A stretch of 29,541 bases of DNA from Raineyella sp964528755 (GTDB lineage Bacteria > Actinomycetota > Actinomycetes > Propionibacteriales > Propionibacteriaceae), in NCBI GenBank assembly GCA_964528755.1, contig CAZGWN010000052.1:1-29541 (forward strand), written 5' to 3'. A program made the position numbers and the translations under genes. Shown here piece after piece: positions 7,632-14,927 of the stretch. The notes beneath the pieces are model-generated. The model was not told where the DNA came from and ran no database searches. It worked only from the letters and a program-made list of their open reading frames with translations. Each line of letters starts with the position of its first letter. Position 1 is the stretch's first letter.

Positions 7632-8556
7632 CGTCACGCGACGATGATAGGTCCTCACCGACCGGCCCCGCCAGCGCCGCCCTCTCGGCGGCGAGGTTCG
7701 CCCGGGCCGGGCGGGTCCAGTCCCGACGCGCGGGCGGGGTGCGGTACAGCGGGTCGAGGGCCTGAAGCTGCCGGAGGACGGCCCGCCGGCCCCGGCGGAA
7801 GACCGGCTCGGGGACGGTGTGGTACTCGGCGCGGACCTGCCGGGTGTAGGCCAGATAGCGGTCGGCCCCCGCGGCAAGGATGGCCAGGTCCGCATCGGCC
7901 AGAGCGGCTCCGAAGTCGTCGCCGTCCTCGACCCGGTGGCCTGTGGTGAGCCGGACCAGCCGGCCGACCTCGGCGACCGTGCCGGCGGGCACCAGGCCGT
8001 CGAGGGTGCGTTCGGCCAGTTGCGCCGACTCCTCCTCGTCGTCGCCCGGCCGACCCCGGTACACCGCGTCGTGGAACCAGGCCGCCAACCGTACGGGCCG
8101 GGTCGTGGCTGCCGCCACGCCGTCGGTGGCCAACCGGTCGAGCGCGGCGAGCACCTCGGCGAGGTGTTCGGTGGTGTGATAGCGGCGCGCCGGCTCCGAC
8201 CAGCGGCCGAGCAGGTCGGCGCCGAGCCCGGCGGCGCCGGGGACAAGTTCGGCCCACGCCGTCCGCAGACGGTCTTCCCGGACGTTCCGGGCGGCCAACG
8301 CCGCCGGTTTGGGGCGGCGCAACCCGGCGCGGCGTACCGCCCGGACGAGCGTGCGGGGATCGACCACCCGGGCACCGGCGGCGAGGGCATCGGCGTACCG
8401 CTCGGCGGGCAGATCGTAGTGGTCCCTGTCGAAGGCACGCGCCGACAGTCCGATCCGGTCGGCGAATCGGTGAAGCTCGGCCAGGTCCGCGTCCGAGACC
8501 ATGTGCGCGAACGTGGTGCCGTGGGCCGGCCATTCCGGCCGATCGACCAGGATCAT
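7579..8556 (-). CDS. DUF4031-HD fusion, predicted metal-dependent phosphohydrolase
   Basis: A 325-residue protein. Residues 1-80 match DUF4031 (MILVDRPEWPAHGTTFAHMV, then AFDRDHYDLPAERYADALAAGA). Residues from about 105 onward form an HD-type domain with YHTTEHLAEVLAAL, the metal-binding AAWFHDAVY and the acidic run GDDEEESAQLA, similar to predicted HD phosphohydrolases of COG4339. The biochemical substrate is unknown; HD enzymes usually hydrolyse nucleotides or phosphodiesters. A strong GGGAGGGA lies before the ATG at 8556. The last 18 codons overlap the ArsR gene in another frame, and this Arg/Asp-rich tail is probably not part of the fold. It is divergent from deoC. Confidence 0.85.
   Translation of the reverse strand: MILVDRPEWPAHGTTFAHMVSDADLAELHRFADRIGLSARAFDRDHYDLPAERYADALAAGARVVDPRTLVRAVRRAGLRRPKPAALAARNVREDRLRTAWAELVPGAAGLGADLLGRWSEPARRYHTTEHLAEVLAALDRLATDGVAAATTRPVRLAAWFHDAVYRGRPGDDEEESAQLAERTLDGLVPAGTVAEVGRLVRLTTGHRVEDGDDFGAALADADLAILAAGADRYLAYTRQVRAEYHTVPEPVFRRGRRAVLRQLQALDPLYRTPPARRDWTRPARANLAAERAALAGPVGEDLSSSRDDDIDRGRRPGAAPVDLR
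7628..7647. promoter_or_regulatory. Inverted repeat over the ArsR start, candidate operator
   Basis: TCATCGTC-N4-GACGATGA, a perfect 8-4-8 inverted repeat covering the start codon of the CmtR-like gene and lying within the end of the HD-domain gene. Its position fits autorepression of the sensor-transporter pair. Binding is inferred. Confidence 0.5.
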
Positions 8557-8618
8557 GACTGCCTCCCTCCCGAGATCCTGAGCGTACGCGGATCGCCGGG
8601 CTGTGACAGGCTGGATTC

Positions 8619-9284
8619 ATGAGGCTGACCCGCACCGCCCTTGCCCGCATCATCGACCACACGCTGCTGGCCCCCACCGCCACTCCCGCCGAGGTGACCG
8701 CCACCGTGGCCGAGGCGCGCGACCTCGGCACCTGGTCGGTGTGCGTCTCCCCGTCACGCCTCCCACTGCCGGCCGACCCGGGACCGGTGAAGGTCTGCGC
8801 CGTGATCGGCTTCCCCTCCGGCGCACATGTGCCGCGGGTCAAGGCCCTCGAGGCGGCCGCAGCGGTGGCCGGCGGTGCCGACGAACTCGACATGGTCATC
8901 GACCTGGGCGCCCTGCTGGCCGGCGATGTCGCACACACCCGCGCCGAGATCGCGGCCGTCCGCGACTCCGCCCCGGCCCCGATCCTGCTCAAGGTGATCC
9001 TGGAGACCGGGGCCCTGACCGACGACGCGATCACGGCCGCCTGCGGCGCGGCGGAGGAAGCGGGCGCGGACTTCGTCAAGACCTCCACCGGATTCCACCC
9101 GTCCGGCGGGGCGACGGTGCACGCCGTGGAGGTGATGAAGCGGGCCGTCGGATTGCGCCTCGGCATCAAGGCCTCCGGCGGGATCCACGACTACGCCGCG
9201 GCGATGGCGCTGGTCGACGCGGGCGCCACCCGGTTGGGGATGTCGTCCAGCCGGAAGGTTCTCGCCGGCGCTCCCGAGGACTGA
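8619..9284 (+). CDS. deoC: Deoxyribose-phosphate aldolase
   Basis: A 221-residue class I aldolase that cleaves 2-deoxy-D-ribose 5-phosphate to glyceraldehyde 3-phosphate and acetaldehyde, the last step of deoxynucleoside catabolism in the cytoplasm. The N-terminal IIDHTLLAP is diagnostic. Lys154 in DFVKTSTGFHPSGGATV is the Schiff-base lysine, Lys184 in GIKASGGIHDY the second catalytic lysine, and Asp91 in ELDMVIDLGAL the proton-relay acid. Length is normal. There is no Shine-Dalgarno; CAGGCT lies six bases before the ATG, consistent with leaderless translation. No other deo genes are adjacent. Confidence 0.97.
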   Translation: MRLTRTALARIIDHTLLAPTATPAEVTATVAEARDLGTWSVCVSPSRLPLPADPGPVKVCAVIGFPSGAHVPRVKALEAAAAVAGGADELDMVIDLGALLAGDVAHTRAEIAAVRDSAPAPILLKVILETGALTDDAITAACGAAEEAGADFVKTSTGFHPSGGATVHAVEVMKRAVGLRLGIKASGGIHDYAAAMALVDAGATRLGMSSSRKVLAGAPED

Positions 9285-9367
9285 GGGCGCCGCCCCTTCT
9301 CCGGGGACCTTGTCTCCGGGCGACTCATTTCCGGTATCGGTGGAAATTCCGTCGCTGACCACACAAT

Positions 9368-9441
9368 TTCGACCGGTACGGGTCGAGGGGATTCGACCGG
9401 TACGGATCGAGGGGGGGTTCGACCGGTACGGGTCGAGGGAG
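9368..9441. repeat. Three tandem 24-26 bp repeats upstream of the cobalamin-riboswitch promoter
   Basis: Units start at 9368, 9392 and 9418. Each contains TTCGACCGGTACGGRTCGAGG, and a decayed fourth unit follows near 9443. Within each unit TCGACC and GGTCGA (GATCGA in unit 2) form short inverted arms around a 6-base spacer, as in a dimeric protein site. They end about 55 bases before the -10 box at 9496. The rest of 9285-9367 holds no gene that I can see. Confidence 0.85.
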
Positions 9442-9495
9442 CGGAACCGATACGCCCGAGGGGCCGCCCTGGATCCACCCGTCCGCTCGGCAGTG

Positions 9496-9501
9496 TAGGC
9501 T
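9496..9501 (+). promoter_or_regulatory. -10 box driving the riboswitch and ECF operon
   Basis: TAGGCT in the context TGTAGGCTGACC. A start site near 9508 would place the aptamer immediately at the 5' end of the mRNA. No convincing -35 box is visible. Confidence 0.55.
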
Positions 9502-9509
9502 GACCAGCG

Positions 9510-9620
9510 GATGGATCCCGTCGTCCGGGGAAGCCGGTGAGAAGCCGGCGCTGACCCGCAACCGTGGACGCCCGAGTCTGGCTCGGGCGTGAGCCGGAGG
9601 ACCGAACGCCGGGACAGCTC
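9510..9620 (+). ncRNA. Cobalamin riboswitch aptamer
   Basis: Contains the conserved B12-box architecture: GGGAAGCCGGTGAGAAGCC, then GGCGCTGACCCGCAACCGTG, a variable 8-bp hairpin (CGCCCGAG/CTCGGGCG, 9569-9589), then GTGAGCCGGAGGACCG and a closing segment near 9615. These match the AdoCbl/cobalamin riboswitch core (RF00174-type). Located in the leader of the ECF operon, it should lower expression when cobalamin is abundant. The exact ends are approximate. Confidence 0.93.
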
Positions 9621-9634
9621 AACACACCCGTCGC

Positions 9635-9694
9635 GGACTGCGGGTCGAGCGCCCTGATGTGTGTGGGCTTGTCCGCAGTCCCCGCATCAGGAGG
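9635..9694 (+). promoter_or_regulatory. Riboswitch expression platform: two interleaved hairpins next to the ribosome site
   Basis: Helix 1 pairs GGACTGCGG (9635-9643) with CCGCAGTCC (9673-9681). Helix 2 pairs CCTGATG (9653-9659) with CATCAGG (9685-9691), which covers the first three bases of the AGGAGG Shine-Dalgarno (9689-9694). The helices interleave, so they cannot be nested. This looks like a translational on/off switch with no U-tract terminator. Confidence 0.65.
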
Positions 9695-9698
9695 ATCG

Positions 9699-10430
9699 AT
9701 GTCCCTGCGCCCGCTGAGTCACGTGCCGCGCCCACGCCCCACCCTGCTGCGCCGTCTCGTCACGGTGCTGGCGATGTTCGCCCTCGTGCTCGCGCCCACG
9801 GCCGGGACGATCCTGGCCACCCCCGCGCACGCCGAGGACGGCTACCGGTACTGGAGCTACTACCAGCGGGCGGACGACGGATCGTGGGCATACGCCTCAT
9901 CCGCGCCGAGTTCGACCCCGGCCGAGGACGGCTCCGTGCAGGGTTGGCGCTTCGCCGTCGGCGGGATGTCCAGCGTCCGCCCGCCGCGCGCGACGGTCAC
10001 CTTCGACGACGTGTGCAGCAAGGTCCTGCCGGTCGACGGCCAGGTGCGGGTCGCCGTCGTGATCGACCCGGGCACCCCCGAGGACGCCCCCCAGGGCGAC
10101 ACCCCGGGCGGGGTGACCGCCACGTGCGTCGTCGCCCCGCAGGGATCCACCGCACTGCAGGCGCTTCAGCTCATCACCGACGTCCGCACCGATGACTCCG
10201 GGCTGATCTGCGGCGTCGCCGGATACCCCTCCACCGGCTGCGGCGACCCCGTCGCCGATATCTCCGTGCCGGCCTCCGACGCACCGGTGGGGCTGACCAT
10301 GGGCGACCCCGCCGGCAATGTGGCCTCCTCCGCGTCCACCCCGGTGTGGGTGTGGGTGGTTGTCGGTGCGGTGGTGGTGCTGCTCCTCGGGGGTGGCGTC
10401 CTCGTCGGCCGCCGTCGCCGCTCCGCCTAG
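9699..10430 (+). CDS. SCO2322-family-like secreted, membrane-anchored protein of the ECF operon
   Basis: A 243-residue exported protein. The signal peptide runs to about residue 45 (LLRRLVTVLAMFALVLAPTA, then ATPAHA before EDG). The mature part starts YRYWSYYQRADDGSWAYAS, followed by DGSVQGWRFAV and paired cysteines (VCSKV, TCVV, LICGV, TGCGD). The C-terminus is one membrane helix (VWVWVVVGAVVVLLLGGG) and an RRRRS stop-transfer tail. The whole layout resembles the actinobacterial SCO2322 family found beside ECF transporters; I assign this from memory of the family pattern. AGGAGG lies 4 bases before the ATG. An extracellular ligand-capture or assembly role in cobalamin uptake is inferred from the riboswitch and operon. 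Confidence 0.75.
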   Translation: MSLRPLSHVPRPRPTLLRRLVTVLAMFALVLAPTAGTILATPAHAEDGYRYWSYYQRADDGSWAYASSAPSSTPAEDGSVQGWRFAVGGMSSVRPPRATVTFDDVCSKVLPVDGQVRVAVVIDPGTPEDAPQGDTPGGVTATCVVAPQGSTALQALQLITDVRTDDSGLICGVAGYPSTGCGDPVADISVPASDAPVGLTMGDPAGNVASSASTPVWVWVVVGAVVVLLLGGGVLVGRRRRSA

Positions 10431-10457
10431 CCGCCGCTTCCCCGTTCCCCTTCATCC

Positions 10458-11669
10458 ATGGCCATCACCCGCGACCCGCGCCTCCCCCGGGACCTGCACC
10501 CTGGGGCGTGGTGGCTGTGGGCCCTGTGCCTGGCCACCGCCGCCGGCCGTACCGACAATCCCGTCCTGTTGGGCCTGATCGCCCTGGTCGTCTGGTTCGT
10601 CATCGCGGTGAAGCGGACCGACGCGCCGTGGGCCCGGGCGTACGGACTGTTCGTGAGGATCGCCCTGGTGGTCCTGGCCCTGCGCGTCGTCCTGCAGGCG
10701 ATCCTGTCCACCAACACCCAGGGCGCCCACGTCCTCGTCGTGCTGCCCGAGATCCCGCTGCCCGACTGGGTGGTGGGAATCAAGCTCGGCGGGGTGATCA
10801 CCTGGGAGGCGCTGCTCACCTCCCTCTACTCCGGCGGGCAACTGGCCGTCATGCTCATCTGCTTCGGTGCGGCGAATGCGCTGGCCAGTCCGCGGCGGCT
10901 GCTACGGCTGCTGCCGACCGCCCTGTACGAGGTGCAGGTGGCGATGGTCGTGGCCCTGACCTTCGCCCCGCAACTGGTGGACGATGCGCGCCGGGTCCGC
11001 AACGCCAGACGACTGAGGGGCCGGACAGTACGGATCCGGGACATCTTCCGGACCACGGCGATGCCCGTACTGGAGTCCGCCCTGGACCGCTCGATCGACC
11101 TCGCCGCATCCATGGATGCCCGCGGATTCGGCCGCAACCGGCACCTGTCGCGGGGCCGCCGCCGGCTCACCTCCGGGCTCAGCCTGGCCGGGGCGATGGG
11201 CCTGCTGATCGGGACGTACGGCCTGGTGTCGGCCTCGATCGCCCCGCCGGTGGCGATCGTCGTTGCCGTCGGCGGGTCGACCTTGGCCGTCGCCGCGCTC
11301 GTCCTGGGCCGCTCCCGCAGCGGCAGGAGCCGCTACCGCCCCGACCCCTGGGCGCTGCCGGAGTGGCTGGTGGCCGCCTCCGGAGCCGTCACCGCCGGGG
11401 TCTTCGTCGGCCTGGGGATGGCCGCCACGAACGGCCCGACCACCCCGCTGCTGCAGTCCGCGGCCAGCGGCCTGACCATGCCCACGGCGATCGCCGTCCC
11501 GCCGCTGCCGCTGATCCTCCTGGTGGCCGTCCTGGTCGCCGCACTGCCGGCGCTGGTCGCACCCGAACCGGCGCCCGCGGTCGCCCCGGGCGGCCCCGTC
11601 CCGGCCCCGACGCCCGCCGGCACGCCGGCCCGCAGCACCGGGCGCCCCGAGGAGGTGCCGCTCCGATGA
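10458..11669 (+). CDS. ECF transporter transmembrane (T) component
   Basis: A 403-residue membrane protein that links the ATPases to the S component. The EcfT hallmarks are both present as cytoplasmic coupling motifs: NARRLRGR at residues 182-189 and MDARGFG at 219-225. The N-terminal half has about five membrane helices. Unusually, a further 180 residues follow, with around four extra hydrophobic segments and a Pro/Ala-rich tail, making it longer than the usual 260-residue EcfT. The start is the ATG at 10458, 28 bases after the previous stop. No good Shine-Dalgarno is seen. The stop overlaps the ATPase start by ATGA. Confidence 0.9.
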   Translation: MAITRDPRLPRDLHPGAWWLWALCLATAAGRTDNPVLLGLIALVVWFVIAVKRTDAPWARAYGLFVRIALVVLALRVVLQAILSTNTQGAHVLVVLPEIPLPDWVVGIKLGGVITWEALLTSLYSGGQLAVMLICFGAANALASPRRLLRLLPTALYEVQVAMVVALTFAPQLVDDARRVRNARRLRGRTVRIRDIFRTTAMPVLESALDRSIDLAASMDARGFGRNRHLSRGRRRLTSGLSLAGAMGLLIGTYGLVSASIAPPVAIVVAVGGSTLAVAALVLGRSRSGRSRYRPDPWALPEWLVAASGAVTAGVFVGLGMAATNGPTTPLLQSAASGLTMPTAIAVPPLPLILLVAVLVAALPALVAPEPAPAVAPGGPVPAPTPAGTPARSTGRPEEVPLR

Positions 11670-13345
11670 TCGACCTCGACCACGTCACGTTCCGTTTTGA
11701 CGCGGCTGACGCCGCGGGCCGCGATGACACGGCTGCCGCCGCGGGCCGCGATGACACGGCCGATGCCGCGGGCGCGCCGATCCTGCGCGACGTCACCCTC
11801 GGCATCGAGGAGGGCGAGCTGGCGCTCCTCATCGGACCGACGGGGTCGGGCAAGTCGACCCTGCTGCGGGCCGTCAACGGGCTCGTCCCGCACTTCACCG
11901 GCGGGCGACTGGAGGGACATGTCCGGGTCGCCGGGCGGGACACCGCCGAATGGCAGCCGCGCGATCTCGCCGACGTCGTCGGCCTGGTCGGCCAGGATCC
12001 GTCGGCGACCTTCGTCACCGACGTGGTGGAGGACGAACTCGCCTACACGATGGAATCGCTCGGCGTGGGCGCCCAGACGATGCGGGTCCGGGTCGAGGAG
12101 ACCCTCGACCTGCTCGGCCTGGCCGACCTGCGGCACCGGCCGCTGACCACGCTGTCCGGCGGCCAGCAGCAGCGGGTCGCCATCGGTGCCGCGCTGACCG
12201 CGCACCCACGCGTCCTCGTCCTGGACGAACCGACCTCCGCCCTCGACCCGCAGGCCGCCGAGGACGTGCTGGCGGTGATCCGCCGCCTCGTCGACGACCT
12301 CGGCATGACCGTCCTGATGGCCGAACACCGCCTGGAGCGGGTCGTCCAGTACGCCGACCGGATCGTCGAGCTCGATCACGGCCGGATCGTTCACGACGGC
12401 GACCCGGCGGCCGTGATGGGCGCCGCCGCGGTCGCCCCACCGGTGGTTCGACTCGGCCGGCTGGCCGGCTGGTCACCGGTCCCGCTGAGCGTCCGCGACG
12501 CCCGCCGACACGCCCGTACGCTGCGCGAGGAGCTGCCCGAGCTCCCACCGCCCCGCACCGAACATGCCGCCCGCCCCGGGGCGGAGCTGGCCCGCACGGC
12601 CGGCCTGACCGTACGGTACGGCGCGGTGCATGCCCTGCGCGGCATCGACCTGACGCTGCGGTCGGGCCAGGTGTGCGCTCTGATGGGCCGCAACGGCGCC
12701 GGCAAGTCGAGTGTGCTCGGCGTGCTCAGCGGGCTCGTCCCTGCCGCCTCCGGTCGGGTCGACGTCGGCGGCCTGACCCCCCGGTCGGCCCGCCCCCGCG
12801 ACCTCGTCCGGCGGGTCGGCATGGTGCCCCAGGATCCCGGCGACCTGCTGTACGCGTCCTCGGTCGCCGAGGAGTGCGCCCGCGCGGACACCGACGTCGA
12901 CGTCGCCCCGGGCACCTGCGCACGGCTGCTGGCCGGACTCGGGCCGGGCATTCCCGCCGAGCGGCATCCGCGCGACCTGTCGGAAGGGCAGCGGATGTGC
13001 CTGGCGCTGGCCATCGTGCTGTGTGGCGAGCCGCCGCTGCTGCTGCTCGACGAGCCGACCCGCGGCCTCGACTACACGGCCAAGATCGGGCTGGCGGCCC
13101 GGCTCGGTCGGTTGGCCCGCACCGGGCACGCGGTCGTGCTGTCCACCCACGACGTGGAGTTCGTCGCCGCCGTCGCGGACCGGGCGATCGTGCTCGCCGA
13201 CGGGGAGGTCGTCGCGGACGGCCCGGCCCAACGGGTGATCACCGGATCCCCCCTGTTCGCGCCGCAGGTCGCCAAGGTCCTCGCCCCGCTGCCGTACCTC
13301 ACCGTCGGCCAGGTGGGCGCAGCCCTGGGGGTGGGGGAGCGATGA
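11666..13345 (+). CDS. ECF transporter ATPase, two fused nucleotide-binding domains
   Basis: A 559-residue fusion of two ABC ATPases. Domain 1 has Walker A GPTGSGKST (57-65), signature LSGGQQQRVAIG, Walker B VLVLDEPTSALDP and H-loop MAEHRLE. Domain 2 has Walker A GRNGAGKSS (from 341), signature LSEGQRMCLA instead of LSGGQ, Walker B LLLLDEPTRGLDY and H-loop LSTHDVEF. It should form the EcfA/EcfA' pair in one chain and power B12 (or corrinoid) import with the T and S subunits. Near the N-terminus an in-frame 27-bp tandem repeat inserts Asp/Ala-rich units between the first strands. ATGA overlaps join it to the genes on both sides. Confidence 0.93.
   Translation: MIDLDHVTFRFDAADAAGRDDTAAAAGRDDTADAAGAPILRDVTLGIEEGELALLIGPTGSGKSTLLRAVNGLVPHFTGGRLEGHVRVAGRDTAEWQPRDLADVVGLVGQDPSATFVTDVVEDELAYTMESLGVGAQTMRVRVEETLDLLGLADLRHRPLTTLSGGQQQRVAIGAALTAHPRVLVLDEPTSALDPQAAEDVLAVIRRLVDDLGMTVLMAEHRLERVVQYADRIVELDHGRIVHDGDPAAVMGAAAVAPPVVRLGRLAGWSPVPLSVRDARRHARTLREELPELPPPRTEHAARPGAELARTAGLTVRYGAVHALRGIDLTLRSGQVCALMGRNGAGKSSVLGVLSGLVPAASGRVDVGGLTPRSARPRDLVRRVGMVPQDPGDLLYASSVAEECARADTDVDVAPGTCARLLAGLGPGIPAERHPRDLSEGQRMCLALAIVLCGEPPLLLLDEPTRGLDYTAKIGLAARLGRLARTGHAVVLSTHDVEFVAAVADRAIVLADGEVVADGPAQRVITGSPLFAPQVAKVLAPLPYLTVGQVGAALGVGER
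11699..11776 (+). repeat. In-frame 27-bp tandem repeat inside the ECF ATPase gene
   Basis: Three units start at 11699, 11726 and 11753 (the last is shortened by 3 bases). Each has the core GCCGCGGGCSGCG preceded by GACRCGGC. They encode DAADAAGRD, DTAAAAGRD and DTADAAGAP. The period is a multiple of three, so copy-number change would keep the frame. Confidence 0.9.
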
Positions 13346-14202
13346 GCCGCCGGCGTACGCTCATCGCCCTGGGCCCCCGATCCGCGCTGACCCTGGCGGT
13401 GGCCTCCGCCGTCGGGTTGCTCGGATTCTGCTGGCCGTTCCTCATGCCGATCACCCAGGAGGCCGGCGCGCACGCGATCAGCCACAGCGAGGATGCGCCG
13501 TGGCTGTTCGTGATCGTGCTGCCGATGCTGGCGGCGGTCGTACTGAGCCAACTCGCCGAGGGCGCCATGGACGCGAAGGTCGTCGCGCTCCTCGGCATGC
13601 TCACCGCGGTCGGGGCCGGACTACGGGCGATCTCGCCGGGCGCAGCCGGGATCGAACCGGGCTTCTTCCTGCTGGTCCTGGCCGGGTACGCCTTCGGGCC
13701 GGGGTTCGGGTTCGTCCTCGGCGCCCTGTCGCTGGTTGCCGGGGCTCTGCTGACCGCCGCGGTCGGGCCGTGGCTGCCGTTCCAGATGTTCGCCGCCGCG
13801 TGGGTCGGCTGCTGCGCCGGCCTGCTGCCCGGGGCGGGGCGGCCGTACGCCCGGCCCCCCTGGTGGCGGATCGGGTTGCTCGCCGGGTACGGGCTGGTCG
13901 CCGGCCTGGCGTACGGGATCGTGATGAACCTGTGGTTCTGGCCGTTCACCACCAGCGGCACCGGACTGTCGTACGTCGCCGGGGACCCGCTCGGCGCGAA
14001 CATCGCCCGCTATGCCGCGTTCTGGGTGGCGACGTCGCTGGGGTGGGATGCGCCCCGCGGGGTGGTCACCGCCCTGCTCGTCGTCGCGTTCGGACGGGGG
14101 ATGCTGGGGGCCTTCGCACGGGTGGCACGCCGGGCGGCGTTCGGGGCTCCGGTCGCCTTCGGAGCGCCGGCCAATGGTGAACGCCACCCGAGCGGCCGGT
14201 AA
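13342..14202 (+). CDS. ECF transporter substrate-binding (S) component, cobalamin predicted
   Basis: A 286-residue hydrophobic protein with about six membrane helices: ALTLAVASAVGLLGFCWPFL, then LFVIVLPMLAAVVL, VVALLGMLTAVGAGLRAI, FFLLVLAGYAFGPGFGFVLG, GYGLVAGLAYGIVMNLWFW and VVTALLVVAFGRGML. The GYAFGPGFGFVLGALS loop-helix is typical of actinobacterial S components of the ECF importer family. It captures the vitamin in the membrane. Substrate specificity comes from context: the operon sits behind a cobalamin riboswitch, so cobalamin or a corrinoid precursor is inferred. It is joined to the ATPase by ATGA. The last 40 residues are basic and probably cytoplasmic. Confidence 0.85.
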   Translation: MSRRRTLIALGPRSALTLAVASAVGLLGFCWPFLMPITQEAGAHAISHSEDAPWLFVIVLPMLAAVVLSQLAEGAMDAKVVALLGMLTAVGAGLRAISPGAAGIEPGFFLLVLAGYAFGPGFGFVLGALSLVAGALLTAAVGPWLPFQMFAAAWVGCCAGLLPGAGRPYARPPWWRIGLLAGYGLVAGLAYGIVMNLWFWPFTTSGTGLSYVAGDPLGANIARYAAFWVATSLGWDAPRGVVTALLVVAFGRGMLGAFARVARRAAFGAPVAFGAPANGERHPSGR

Positions 14203-14214
14203 ACGGACGGGGTT

Positions 14215-14231
14215 TTCCTTACAATAAGGAA
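14215..14231. promoter_or_regulatory. Palindromic operator upstream of the TetR gene
   Basis: TTCCTTA-CAA-TAAGGAA is a perfect 7-3-7 inverted repeat and strikingly AT-rich for this DNA. It ends 33 bases before the TetR start, the expected place for an autoregulatory dimer site that overlaps the promoter. Confidence 0.65.
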
Positions 14232-14264
14232 TCGGACCGGCCAACCTTGAGGGAGATGCGGGTC

Positions 14265-14927
14265 ATGGCCAACATGCGGGTGGGTCAGCGCAGGGAGCTC
14301 CTCCTGACGGCAGGGATCAGGGTGATCGCCCGTGACGGTCTGGACGCGGCGTCGACGCGGGCGGTGGTGGCCGAGGCGGAGATGCCGCTGGCATCGTTCC
14401 ACTACGCCTTCGCCTCCCGGGAGGACTTCCTCGCCGAGCTCGTGAGCCGGCTGATCGTGGCCCCGATGGTCCCGCCAGGATCGCCGCTGGCCCCGACACC
14501 GGACTTCACCGCCGCGGTGCGTCGGCTCATCGTCCTGGTCGCCGAGAACGACGTCGAGCGTGCCCGGGTGCGACAGGAGTTGGCCCTGCACGCCTCGCAT
14601 CACCCAGGGCTGCGGGCGCTGGCCCGGACGGGCCTGTCACGGGCGCGGGAGAGGGTTGCGGGGAGGCTGGTCGAGGCCGCGGACCAGCACGGGATGGCCT
14701 GGAGGGTCGACCCGGATGAACTCGCCGGCGTGATCACCGCCTGGGCGCGGGGTCAGGTGCTCGCCCGCGTCTACTCGAGCATCCCGATCGGTGTGCCCGC
14801 GGAGGACAACCCGGCTGCCGAGACGCTGACCGGGCTGATTGTCTCCGCGGCGCGGCCGCAGCGGGAGGACGGAGCATCCGTGGGGACGGCGTCAGACGAC
14901 CTTCGTGCGGTGAAAGTTGACCCATGA
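14265..14927 (+). CDS. TetR/AcrR-family transcriptional regulator
   Basis: A 220-residue regulator. The N-terminal helix-turn-helix is RELLLTAGIRVIARDGLDAA, STRAVVAEAEMPLASFHYAF and ASREDFLAELV. The C-terminal ligand domain is divergent, so the inducer cannot be named. The ATG at 14265 is chosen because AGGGAG ends nine bases upstream; an ATG at 14256 and a TTG at 14247 are too close to that site. The gene has its own promoter region with a palindrome at 14215. It converges on dcd, and the two coding regions overlap tail-to-tail by 36 bases. Whether it controls the ECF operon upstream is unknown. Confidence 0.88.
   Translation: MANMRVGQRRELLLTAGIRVIARDGLDAASTRAVVAEAEMPLASFHYAFASREDFLAELVSRLIVAPMVPPGSPLAPTPDFTAAVRRLIVLVAENDVERARVRQELALHASHHPGLRALARTGLSRARERVAGRLVEAADQHGMAWRVDPDELAGVITAWARGQVLARVYSSIPIGVPAEDNPAAETLTGLIVSAARPQREDGASVGTASDDLRAVKVDP

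Noticed and set aside
9368..9441. Possible CRISPR array
   Set aside because: The units are directly adjacent, with no spacers of uniform length and no cas genes.
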